Position numbers and translations under genes: made by a program | Notes under the pieces: model-generated | Database searches by the model: none | Seen by the model: only the letters and a program-made list of their open reading frames with translations | What the model was told of the DNA's origin: nothing | Source: Gliomastix tumulicola | Lineage: Eukaryota > Ascomycota > Sordariomycetes > Hypocreales > Bionectriaceae | DNA length: 64,000 bases | Assembly (NCBI GenBank): GCA_001599755.1 | Contig: BCHX01000003.1 | Location: 1,547,015-1,611,014, forward strand | Reading direction: 5' to 3' | In this document: positions 20,565-32,119 of the stretch, piece after piece | Layout: each line of letters opens with the position of its first letter | Numbering within the stretch: position 1 is the first letter of the stretch

Positions 20565-22445
20565 TTATTGCTCCTCAGCGACGTTGATACCCTCCCTCAG
20601 GCCCTCGACCTTGAGCTCCTCGCCCGTGGCGCGGTGGTAGATGTCCTTGACGTCGTCGGTGGTCGTCTCGAAGTGGCTGGTGGCGTCGTAGCTTCGGGAG
20701 AGGAAGATGTTGTCCTTGTTGCCCGTTGACAGGGGCTGGTAGATGGGGATAGGAGGGCCCTGCAATGACGACGCGTCAGTAAAGTTCTCCTGCCATGCAA
20801 TGTTGGTAAAATTCCAGGGGCCATACCATGAACTGCTCCTCAATCTTGCCCAGGCGGTCGAGACCAGGCTGGAGCTCGAGGTGGTGGTTGGCAGTTGTCT
20901 CAGCGATGGTAGAGACAATGGCAATCCAGTAGCCGCGCGGGCAGACATTGTGAGCCGAGGAGACGGTGGCGATGTAGATATCTAAGTGTGGATCATTAGC
21001 CTCCCGATTGAGTTACAAAAACAATTATTTGGCAAAGCCTACCATTCTTGCGGCCAACCTGGGACTGGGGAATGATGAGCTGAGCAGAGTCGGCATCGGA
21101 GGTGCCGGCAAGAGGGTGCTTGAGGATGCAGATGGCACGCAGGACGTGACCGACGACCTCAGCCTTGCTGGGGAAGTACGAGGGGTCGGCAAGGATCATG
21201 CCAGCCTTGGTCTCGAACTTCATCTCCTCGACGCCAGTCATGGTAGCCTTGATTCCAACAGCCTTCTCGCCCTCGTAGAGGACCTCGTCAACGGTGGTGT
21301 TGAGCATGTAGGTACCACCGTAGATAGCAGAGAGGCGGGCAAAACCCTGGGGAAGCTCGCCGAGGCCGTAGAGAGGGTAGATATAGGGCGACTTTCCGTA
21401 GCGAGCAACGGAGTTGCCGTAGAGACGGATTCTCTCGATAGCCTCGGGGGCCTGGCCCTTGGTCGTGATGTAGTCATCGGTGAGGTACAGAGCCATGGCG
21501 TGTCCGATGAAGTCCTTGGTAGTGGTCTCGAGACCAAACTTGTCGTAGACTTCCTTCATCGTGCAGTTGTTGATATCGAGGCCTAGAACGGCATATGTGT
21601 CAGCCAAATGCTTTCCCTAGAGGCGCTCATCCCCCTCCAAGTATACGCACCTTTGTGTGTAGCCGGGTCCTTGGGGTTGAAGGTTCCAACCCACTCGATG
21701 AACGACTTCATGCGTCGCTTCTCGAAGATGCCCATCAGCGGGGACTTGAGAGCCTCGCCAGCGTCCGAGGGGACCTTGGCAACGGTCGCCTTGGAGCCGG
21801 TGCCCTGCTGGACGTAGCTGCCGGCCACCTGCTTGAACTCGAGGTAGCGGGTGACATCGGTGGAGACAAGGATGTTGGTGAGCTCGCCAGAGGACATGAG
21901 GAACTTGGGGACGAGATCGATGTTCCAGTCGTTCAGGCGCCCGTACTGCTTCCAAGGCTCTTCGCCTTGCCTGTAGTTGCCATACTTCTTGAAGAGCTGC
22001 GATCGAGACGGTCAGAGAGGTTGTAGAAGGCGGGTTGCTAGGGGGCGGTATACCGTCTCGAGGTTCACGGAAGCCGCCTCGCTGCAGTCGAATGCGTCAG
22101 CTCAGTTACAGGGAGCTTGGATGTAGATTCGTCTGGAACATACCCTCCGTAGTGGTCATTGCGGTCGATGTGCAGCACCTTCTTTCCCTTGACACTCAGG
22201 ACACTTCGCGATACGGATTAGCCGGTGGCCAACGTGGCGTGTTGTGGTCTCGACAAAAGCTGCTCACCCGGAAAGAATGCACTCGGTCAGGCCTAGTAAG
22301 AGAAGAAAGAAGTCAGCAAACTCGTCATCCAGTCTTGTCTCTCGCGGCAGCTTGCAGCTCGCAGCTTGCCCCGCGTGGGGACAAAATGGCGGAACGTACC
22401 GGTGCCGATGACGATGACGTCGTACTCCTTTGCAATCTCATCCAT
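20565..22445 (-). CDS. GDI1: Rab GDP-dissociation inhibitor
   Basis: Eight exons (22445-22400, 22292-22268, 22203-22144, 22081-22054, 21996-21651, 21582-21043, 20981-20827, 20759-20565) encode 464 aa, close to the known ~450. GDI extracts GDP-bound, prenylated Rab/Ypt GTPases from membranes and recycles them through the cytosol. The N-terminal dinucleotide-fold motif (YDVIVIGTGLTECILSG) is followed by KVLHIDRNDHYGG, the Rab-binding platform (WNIDLVPKFLMSSG) and the helical domain II. The C-terminal part (AHNVCPRGYWIAIVST) is intact. Three of the first four exons are only 25-60 nt, and the intron-rich 5' end is typical of conserved housekeeping genes. No prenylation motif is expected or present. 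Confidence 0.95.
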
Positions 22446-23376
22446 GGCGTGCGGCTATTATAATGAAGCTCTGGTGGTTGGCCTATGCAGGAAAAAAAAA
22501 TTAGGGAGACAGACAGTCGCAGCTCCTGAAGGGTAGAGTCGGTGGGAGATTCGGGGTTGGTGGTGGGAGGAAGTACACTGGCTGGGGCCTGGAGGCGGGG
22601 TTCACGGGACGCGGTTGGCTAGAACAAAGTTGCGGTGGAGAGTCTCTGTTCAGTGGGCGTCACCACCTTCTTTTGGAGCTCAACTTCCAGGTTGTAGCTA
22701 AAAACGTGCCCGTTCTACATCAGGGGCACCCTTTGGAGGTACCGATATGGTTCTGGTACATTGCATTATTCGTTATGCGGCCCAGCAGCAGCATGCATTA
22801 GAAATCCACCCGCCAATAGACACACTGCCGTGTCACCATGGCAATGCCGACATTTGCCAGCGCTAAATCGTCGGTGAACACAATGCTCATGCAGAACAAG
22901 GGCCCATGCGTCGTAGCTCCTAGGGCCACCACGGGAGGCGGTGGGAGCGGTTTGTGGGCGCTTGAGTTGATCGTAGCTAGGATAGGGATCCTCAGAACCG
23001 TGAAACCCTTACGAAACTCGAGAGGCTTTCGATTCTCAGCCAGCAGTCTCATCATCTTCAAGCGATGCCCACACCAGTATGATGTCGGCGGTTCAGACAC
23101 TACAAAACAAATCCGGTCACTACATTGGGAGTCTGGAACGTCAAGTCTGAGGCTGCGTTATCCTCCTTCCATGCACTAGTTAGACCAAATGGCGGTCTGC
23201 TGGCTTATACATTATCTGTACATACTCCGTTCCAGGGAGTAGATATCTTACATCCATACACTGGCAAAACAACAATATCCTTTTCGAGTGCTTGCGGAGA
23301 CCAAAAGTCGCCTGCCGTCGGCTCATGGCCAACGTTTCCTCCCTTTTGACCTCCAGAATCATGGCGCGCCAGGTCG
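22446..23376. other. Intergenic region upstream of GDI
   Basis: These 931 bases hold the GDI promoter and the 3' UTR of the uL29m gene. An A-run lies near 22492. No gene or RNA is seen. Confidence 0.55.
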
Positions 23377-24226
23377 CTAGACCGTCTGCTTCTCCAGCTT
23401 GGCCCCTGCCTTAGCAGGCTCGTCGGCTGCTGGAACAGAATCGCGACCACTTTGTTCACTCGAGGGGCCGCCGTAGGCCTGGTTCTCCGTATCGACGATG
23501 TCATCCTCGTAGGCGGATGGATTGTACGCCTCGCCTTCGCCAGCGTCGAAGTTGACCTCGGGGTCGTCTCTTGCGGCCTTGACGGCATCCTCCCAGACGT
23601 AGAATCGTTCCGTGAGCGCGTACTTGATCGACTTCATCGTCCTCTTGACCTTTGGGGGGGCATTAGCAAACCAGCCTTATATCAAACGTAGAGCGTGGTA
23701 TCAGTCTACTCACCGCAGCATCGCGCACCTCCAGCTCACGGTTTCCGAAACCCATCTGGCTCCTCTCCAGCTCCGCTCTGGCCGTCGCTAACCTGTTCCG
23801 CTCCTTGCAGCACGCCCACCAGAGCGAGTGCAGGTCCTCCCAGGACTTCTTCCTCAGCTCCTCGACGGTCCACGGCCGCCCGTGCTCCTCGATCTCGCCC
23901 GGCGTCCACATCAGCTTCCCGGCCTCGGGGAAGAAGCCCCAGAGCCCGTGCTCCTTGTCGACCTTGATCTGCGGCTTGAAGTCGGCCGGCTTGGGCAGCG
24001 GGATGCCCGACATGGAGAGCGGCTCGCGCGGTCCAGACCCGTAGAGCGAGCTGACGCCTCGCGACTTGTTGTTATCCTTGTTCGACTTGCGCTTGCGCTT
24101 GCAGAGGGCTGCGGTTGTCGAGAACGGTGCTGTTCGGCCGGGCATCGAGGCGGCCCCTGAGAGCGAGGGCGCGCTCTGTGATATCCATTTCGTCAGGCAT
24201 GGCCTGGCAATGCTTGGATTCGCCAT
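23377..24226 (-). CDS. mrpl4: Mitochondrial large-subunit ribosomal protein uL29m (MrpL4/MRP-L47)
   Basis: Two exons (24226-23714, 23649-23377) encode 261 aa. The first ~40 residues are basic and rich in Ser and Ala, with few acidic residues (MANPSIARPCLTKWISQ), fitting a mitochondrial presequence. The conserved MRP-L47 core follows (GRPWTVEELRKKSWEDLHSLWW, KERNRLATARAELER), then VKRTMKSIKYALTERFYVWEDA across the splice. The C-terminal tail is acidic and disordered. The protein belongs to the mitoribosome large subunit at the exit-tunnel side. The frame is open upstream to 24337 without a better start. The intron uses a GTGAGT donor and a CTAAT branch site. Confidence 0.93.
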
Positions 24227-27200
24227 TGTGGAATAATCGAGGCGGCGCTGATATTCCAATGCCGTTCGAGATACTGAAGTCGCTTGTCTTGTACACCTGT
24301 CGAGAAAATATCCAATGATAGGAGAAGCTAAGGCCAATCAGGAACACAGACGTCCAGGATTGTGGGTCTAGCACGTGACACTTCACGACGCGAAGACGTC
24401 GTTCGTGTAACAGGCTTCAGACACATAGTTCTAGGTAGATAAAGTCAATGACGAGGATGCAATAGATTGTGGAAGCTGTTCGCATCTCAATTTGGAACTT
24501 CATGTATGTTCCATGAGTTTCATACGATACCGCGGCGATGCGTCCATCCCGCGTTGAAGCTCCTCTTACCTACCCTACACTACAGATGCCTTCAACGGTG
24601 GGCGACTACCAGAACCCCTCAATTCATCAGCATGCGTCGAGTTCGCAGTTGATAGACAATTCACTGGAGTATTCGGCTCACATCGTTTAGTTTTGTCGCT
24701 TCTTGATTGCTTTCCATAGCTTCGATTGCAAAATTTCTTGCTCTTGCAGACGAACTCACCAGGAGGTCATCCAACATGCATCGAGACTGAGCGGCGCTTT
24801 CCCAGTCAGGACAACGCCGAACAAATCAATGAAGTATCAATATACTGCTACCCCTCACAGCAAACAATGGCCACGAGCTCCTCGGCGTACATTAGTTCAG
24901 CGTCCATCAAGCCTACACAGCGGAACGACCTCAACGAGAACGGGACCCAACCCATGTGGCCATCTCCATCCGACAGACCCTTCATCCTGCCTACCCTACA
25001 GGAGCATGGGCCAGCTTCAAGTGGGAATTTGCTTCACTGGAATCATGGCCCCCAAACTTAAGGCTTGCATCGAGAGCCACTCCCACGTGGTCCCTTATTT
25101 GATGGCTCCAGCGAGACTATCGCAGCCTGTGAGGTCATCAACCAAATGCTTCCACCGCCCAGCGCACGAAGACGGGGGACCGCAGCAGGCGAACAAGGGG
25201 ATACGAAACGCAAGAGGCGTTGGGAGGCGACATCTCCTGACAGTCAGGGCTGACTGATACCGCCTCTCCAAGCCCAGCAGCAACAGGCAGGCGCAAGCGC
25301 ACAGTCGGTCTGGTCGTCCGGTGATAACACCGAGGCGCGTTGAAGTGAACACCGGCGGGGAGATTCCGCCTGTGCCCTGTTCATTTAGGCAATTCCTTCT
25401 TGCTGCACGTCCTCCCCGTCGAGTACCCTTTTTGCGCTAGGCGTGGCGCACGGGCGACTGAGCTATGCGAGAGGTGCGCTAGCTGGCCACGGGCGGCTCG
25501 CCAAGAACCAACCACATCACTGCGCCGGGCACCCCTGCTCGGACATATGGATGTAAAAATGCCAAGTCAGACAGACAGAAGGGGTGACGTGCATTACCGG
25601 GTTTGCCAGCAGTTAATAAAAAGTGTGCCAGCAACCAAGCGGCGAGTGACTGCGTGTGGCCGGAGTTTCGGAGCATTCGTCAGAACTCGTTCCATGTCTC
25701 TCCCTCCCTCGAGGACTCAAAATTCCTTTTGCTACGCTGCGCCGTGTGTCTGTGCTGGCTGACCGCCATTATATCGTCCCACCAATCACATTTTGGGCGA
25801 GCTGCATTGGCGCTCACCTCGCTTGGACGATCGTAGAGTCTCGTAACTGGTCACGAACGAGTGATGAACAAAGTACCGCCGGTATGCGGCCAGACGTGAT
25901 ATCATTCGGACGGCTGTCGGGCCATGCATGCCTGGTTCCATGGCTGGCAAGTACGAGTACATGCGTCGTAGCATTTCTGTTACGGTATGTGGTTGGTTAT
26001 AAGCAGGTTTGCTGGTCTAGACGTACCGGGACAAGGGCGCCGTCGACGCGCAGACCCGGCACGAAGTCCGGTTGGCGTTGCTTTTTGGCTGTCTCGGGCT
26101 TCCCGCATATGCGCTGTCACAGGCTTTCTCGCTGATGGTGTGATGTTGGGTGGAAAAAGAACCGTCGGAGCCAGAGTTCCCGGCTGCTTGCTTCCTATCG
26201 TTTCCTGATTGGCGGTTGGCAATGTGACGGTGCGGTGTGCTCGGGGGCTTGGTCGGCGGCCTCTGGCCAGGACGGGCAAGCGAGCAACGCACGGCAAACG
26301 CACGGCACGTTGGATGCGCATGTCTCACCCCTTTATGCTCCCTCTCTCATGCTGTGATGCTTCCTCGACGTTGCTTGAAAATTGGAGAAGCCGGCACGGC
26401 ATTGTTTACTCTCCACTTGAGGCTCTGGTCGAGGGGTCCCGCAATCTGACCTCTGCTCCCCGTCTCTCAGTGCCGACCAAGTGGAATCTCAGTGGATGTT
26501 CAGGCGCGATCCATCCAGCCTTGCCGCACGGCTCCCAAGCGTTCTAGCACGCACAGTACGTGGAGGTTGGAGGAGGGGGTCCTGGGATCCCAAGGGAGAT
26601 CTGAAGGGGGGACCCAAGGGGAGCGATCCAACAAGAGGACCCTCAAGAGGAGGTGACAGCAGGACGCCGCGAACTCTGACAGTTGAGAGTCCACCCACCA
26701 TCATCCACCATCCCATCACACCCTCTGAGCTGCATGGTTGTAGCCGACCATCAGATCATGCACTAATCAAGCCCGGCATGTCCTTTGGCCGAGGTCCCTT
26801 GCCGCGCTGAGGTGTGAGACACGCATGAAATAGTACGTACCATATTACATCAGGCACTGACACCTCAGAGGTTGCCTGCCACTACGGCTTGCCATATGCG
26901 GTAAGCCGGCCGCGCATCGAGGGAGCCAGCTCGTAAAATTGACCTTGCGCCGCCGAGGTCGCAGCACATCGCTGCCGATTAACCACGGCACACAGTTTTT
27001 GAAAAAGGAAAAAGGAACAAGAAAAAAAAAAAACAGTCGCGACAGCGCTAGACACTGATACCAGCCAAATCTCACCCGGGCTCGCAGTAGCGACGGGGCC
27101 GAGAAAGACCACCACCCCTCCTTCCCCTTGCCGAAGCTTCGCGCCATCCACTCCGTAGACAGGTGGAAACACAGATTGAAAAGTTGCAAGGAAGCCCGTG

Positions 27201-28042
27201 GCAAACGCTCCAGCGCTCATTCGCAGTAGCTTGGGGCTAGTACGCAACAAGAAATCGCGGGCGTCATTTGTAATCCTCAATCTGATCAGAAGGTCACCGC
27301 GCATTTACGACATCCCTCAGGTAGATGGCAAGTCACTCCCTGGCCTGACCTGGGCACTTTCTTGCCTCTTTGCTCGTTAAACCAACAGCTTTTAGTGGCA
27401 TGTCGTAGCTTGGCGCTAGCCAGGTCAATTTCTGGGCACTTTTTGGGACCGGGCTAGCAGCCAATAGCACCAATAGAATGAGCCTGACCAAAGTCTAAAA
27501 TCTGCAAGTCACCCTTCATCCCTGTCGACTCGGCGCAAGCTCGGAAAAGCGGTGCGTTGAATTTCCCTGCCAAAAGTACGGAGTACCGCTACCATTCGCA
27601 GCTGGCCGTGAGGTATTTCTACGGAGCAAAATTGCAATACGTCATGTGCGTACTAAATGCTCAGCATGCAGCATGGGTGGCGCGACAAAGACGTGATAAT
27701 TTCACGATGCCGTTACCGCCCTGTACTCCTTCTGTACCTTGCCGGCTGCCGGTTCCAGGAAGGTACCTGGCCGCGACCTGCACACGTCGGAGTGCAAGAC
27801 AATTGTCCGCTCGGCCATTTTCCGACGCTCGACGCGGGCAAAAGCTGGCACAGCAAATACGAGTCGCTAGGCAGCCATATTTCGTGCTCCGTTCTTCGGT
27901 CCCTCATCCCTACACCGGATCTCACAGATTCTGGGCCTCAGATGCCGCATCTCTTTTATTTTTTTTTCCAGGGACCGTGGTGGATCACAGTGGGTGGACG
28001 AGCCGTTCGAGAAAGAATGGATGCCATCTTGTTTACTCGGGT

Positions 28043-28060
28043 CCCCCCCCCCCCCCCCCC
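28043..28060. repeat. Poly-C run (18 C)
   Basis: An uninterrupted run of 18 C. Its exact length is uncertain because such runs are hard to sequence. Confidence 0.9.
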
Positions 28061-31000
28061 ATCGTAGAGTGTAAACTGACAGTTCTTGGTGGACCGTACA
28101 AGTCGAGGCCCCTCCTCCTCCTCACTGTGGCCTTCTCGCTGTGTAACTCCACCGCTACGGAGCGTATGGCTTCTGGATTCACTTTCGAAGCCTTCTTCTG
28201 GTCCCTGGATTCCCTTGATCCCCTCTGCTGGATCCATATAAGATCCCCTCTTCTCCAACCGCCATGCGATGGGGGTAAGGGAAGGACGGGAGGGGTTTGG
28301 CATCACGGGCTCCACCGCATCTTGATATTTAAACATGCTACTATCTAGATCGTTGAGAAATGTGGAAGATGGAGCGAGTTGGAAGAGAGGAGAAAGATGG
28401 AAAGATGAAAGATGCAAGAGACAAATGGGAAGATCTGGTCCAAATGAAATTGAGCCCCGGGGTTATGGAGGTGCAGCGTGACGAGGTAGATACATGTACA
28501 GGTACCTGACCATTTTTCGCTTTGCCGCGATAGCCCCGGCAAAAAAAAAAAAAAAGTAATCCAGGAAAAGTCGCCTGAGGCAGGATTTAACGACAAGACG
28601 CCTTAGGTACCTCTCTTGCCTTTTCCAGGTACCTATTGTACCGCCCAGGTACTACTCAGCTCCCCAGGAAATCAAAGGGACCGCCGTCTTCGCCTGAGAT
28701 GAGGCCTTCTTGTGCTGAGTGGCTGGGACGACGGCCAATAGCGACGCCCCACCGTTGGATTTCTAGTCGCGTCTTTTCTGCTTCGGACATGACACTCCAA
28801 TCAGTCAAGTCCGCCGCGACGTTAACCGCGAAACCGGGTTAAAACGGGCTATTCTGACGGAGTACCAGGAGTCCCCGTCGGGGTCAAGTCCGACGACTGC
28901 GCGTCTCTGTCTCGTACTGCGACCACCGAGACGAGACGAGTCGTGGACAAAGTCTAAGAACGAGTCGTCGCAGATGGGGAAAAGCTTATAATAATGAGAA
29001 GAAGCCTCATGGTTTCGGATCTCTGTGGAGATAGACGGTGTGAGAGCCCTTCAACAGTTTCAACGCCGCGCGATTCATCACTGGCATGCTGGCGCTCAAA
29101 GCGTTATTATTAAGGCGTCCCCGAACGGGCTGGCTGTGGCCCCAACAAAGTACCCCGGCCACCGAGATTCGCTGTGCCCGGTACCTCTACCCTCACAACG
29201 TTGCGCAGGCTGGCACACTACCTGACTCAATGGTTGTCGTGCCGAGGACTGACATCTCGTCGTCCTTTGACTCGCAAAAGCCGGACCCATTTACCGTGAT
29301 GTCCAAACTTCACCTCACACATGGCCTAGCAGATTAGTACCCTTCCCACTAACCTCAATATTCATTCGTCGCTGCCTCTCCTCATAAAACACGTTGCTAT
29401 TGCGACGGTGCAATCTGTCAGGAGGTCCTGAGGTCCTGAATTTTCCGGGGGGGTTTCCGGACGGCTACGCAAGCTGTAATGAGCCGAGACGCGACATATG
29501 TACTAGCACGTATGTATGTCTCTCCAACAGAAGGGCGGTCAGCAGCCACTGAACGAATCAAATCGTCTCTCCGCCTAGGACTGACGTCTCGGCTTCAATT
29601 ATTGAATCCCGCGGCCAACAGTATGCAATCGTTGTATGCAGCCCGAACCCGAAAACTCTGATGGTTGGAAGATATCGGAGGCTAGTCGTCACGTCGCAAA
29701 CACCACCTTGCACTAGGGCGTCACTAGTCTTTGTGATAAAAAAGACACTCACTCAATATTGGGTTGTAGAGGTACTTTGTTGTGCATATACTGAGATCGT
29801 TGATCGTTGCTGGATGGTGTGGTCGTTCAAGAGGTGACGGATCCGACTGGTAACATGGGTGATGTGCTGGCCCAAGATTCTGCACAACGCTGGACGGCTA
29901 GGTGCAGGCCGAACGGAAAATTCCTTGGCTGCTGGGACGTGTCGCCTTCCGAGTATCTCTCATAGTTAGTGTGAAGCATGGTGACATGTGGTGATGCTGC
30001 TGCTGCTGAGATCCCTCATGATGCTTCGTATGGTGCTAGTCCGGAGAACAGCGTGCATGCAACATCTCCAGCAAGACCATGCCCACTCCAAGGCCGAAAT
30101 CAGTAATGATTGATAAGAGACATACATCTTCGGGGAGTCAGGTCGAGACTGAGGTGGGAAATGACTGCCAATCCGCTTGGCAAATGCTGCCGAATCTCCC
30201 CCTCCTACGGTGTTAACCGCGGGTGCCTGCCCTCGACAACACATGCATGCCCAGTCTGGCTGAATATGAACTTATGTTGGAGGCTGGCAGACGACCCTCG
30301 GGGTGAGCGAGGACACCGGGAGGGAAAGTCCTTATCCGGTCTATTGTTTCTGAATCAGAAGAGGCCCTCACTAGGCCAGACTTGACTCTCGTCCTCACTG
30401 CCTCGTCTACGACTACCTGAATCTCATTCCGTACCAGCACATTTGTTGGGCTCAAAAGAAGGCCGGCGACATGACTAGGCACGAAGTTGAAACATGCGCG
30501 CGCTGGTGAAGGCTAGACGAAATCTACTGACGAGATCAAGACCGGCCGGTTGCCGGTCTACTAGTGCTCTGGCGAATCCATTGAGGGGCAAGGGAGTTTG
30601 CCCGCCCAGGCGTGTGCATTGCTGCATTTGGCAAGTGAAGGCGGATTAGGCTCTTCATGCTCATTTGCCTGTCGAGAGTGCCCGACGAGGTGATAGACGA
30701 TGGCGAGCGCTACGGACGTTCAGCACCATTGGCGAGGCCGGAGCCAGAACCTTCCGAAGCCATGCTACGAGATGCCGTTCGTGGCCGAGTGCGTTAATCA
30801 AAAGGACTGCAGTGCAATCATCTCGATGGCATAAACCATCGAGGATGAAGATCATGGTGCCTCGTAATCGTAAAGGCGTGGTGGCAGAAGCAACGGCATC
30901 CTGGCAATATGACACGAGTATGGCGATAGCGAGACGTTGGACATGCATGTTAGAGTGACATTGACCCCAGCGAGTGTGGTCAAGATTTTCCTGCTCGGCC

Positions 31001-31129
31001 ACCTGACCAATAAAAAAATAACAAAGGCAAGCTCGGATGGATGCATCCTTGGCTGGCGGTCGGATAGTGCGAAGCGCACTCTCACCCAATGTCGCCGATG
31101 AAACCACCGTCATGACAGGAGGAATTCAT

Positions 31130-31158
31130 GGTGGTGGTGGTGGTGGTGGTGGTGGTGG
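31130..31158. repeat. (GGT)n microsatellite
   Basis: Nearly ten uninterrupted GGT copies, just upstream of the ATG-free leader of the C2H2 gene. Confidence 0.9.
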
Positions 31159-31236
31159 GAGGGAGCTGACGAGGTGCAGGTACAGGTACTTGCCATGTAC
31201 AGGTACTTCCGATGTACCTTGTTTTTTTTTTTAATG

Positions 31237-32119
31237 CCGGCCGACGTGCCTTCTTCTCTCCTTGGAGTTGGTAGCGGCTGCCAAACTGGCACGTACCGCA
31301 CTGGGTGAGTAAGTCACCTGCACCCGTTATTATTTTTTTCCCTCTTGCACCTCTCCTCTCGTCTCTCGCCCCTCCCAATTTCTTTTCCTTTTTCCTCTTT
31401 TCACACTCTCTTCCCACATCACCCGCAACATTCTTCCCCCCTCGCATCGCGTCCCCCCTCATCCCGTTTGCCTGCAAATTGTCTGCGCTGCCATAAACAG
31501 ATCCAGTGGATTGAGTTGTTTCCCCTCCACCCGCGAACGCCTCATAATCCATTATTTTATTCTTGTCCAACTGGGTCCCATCCACAATCCACTCCCTCAG
31601 TTTTGTGGCTCTCACCACCCACCTTTGGCGGCCCACTTGCCACCTTGGAACCGCCTTAGCCACCCGGCCTTCTACCATTCTCAACGGCCAGTTGTGCCAG
31701 TATATCTGCATCCCACCTTGTTTATCCTCTGTCTCGAGACTGGAGCACCTGAGCACTTATTCTGTCCTCTGTGCGCCGCGACGGGGGCTGGGGCCAACCT
31801 CTTGAAAAAAAATAAAAAGCGTCGAGACCCATTTCTCCACCTCGCACCTCCCAAACATCCACCACCTCTTGAGGCCTGTCGCGAGCCTCATCGACTTTAT
31901 TGGGACAACGCCGCTTTTCTGCATTCAACGAGCGCGGGTCTGCACAGCACGACCGCAGCTCTCTTCTTGATCGTACTCGTCGGTTCGTCTTTCGACCGGC
32001 GCGACATCGCTCTCCAGGATCCTCTGGGACGCTCGCCGATTCCTGGACTCCACGCCTGAGGCAGCATCCGCGTCTCGGCCTTCGACACACGTCCACCGCG
32101 TCGTCTCGTGTACAGTAGC
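31237..32119 (+). promoter_or_regulatory. Putative long 5' leader without any ATG
   Basis: From the ATG at 31234 to the start codon at 32120, the plus strand contains no ATG in 883 nt. A very pyrimidine-rich tract lies at about 31325-31450, as is common near fungal transcription starts. Together they suggest transcription begins near 31.3-31.5 kb, giving a leader of roughly 600-850 nt kept free of upstream start codons. An intron in the leader is possible. Confidence 0.6.

Larger units (their letters stand above)
24227..31236. other. 7-kb gene-free region
   Basis: No frame in these 7.0 kb shows a recognisable domain or a convincing exon chain on either strand. The longest open frames (up to about 263 codons near 27557-28348) have low-complexity, out-of-frame-like translations. 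The region includes an 18-C run at 28043-28060, A-runs near 27020 and 28540, a (GGT)n tract at 31130-31158, and several AGGTAC motifs. I see no terminal repeats, transposase remnant or tRNA. It is most simply the extended upstream region of the C2H2 regulator, and could contain a non-coding transcript. Confidence 0.5.

Noticed and set aside
24703..25257. 184-codon open frame as a candidate secreted protein
   Set aside because: No signal peptide, no hydrophobic core or cysteine pattern, and overlapping frames on both strands look equally random.
24227..31236. RIP-mutated transposon
   Set aside because: No terminal repeats, no transposase or reverse transcriptase fragments, and no extended TA-rich composition.
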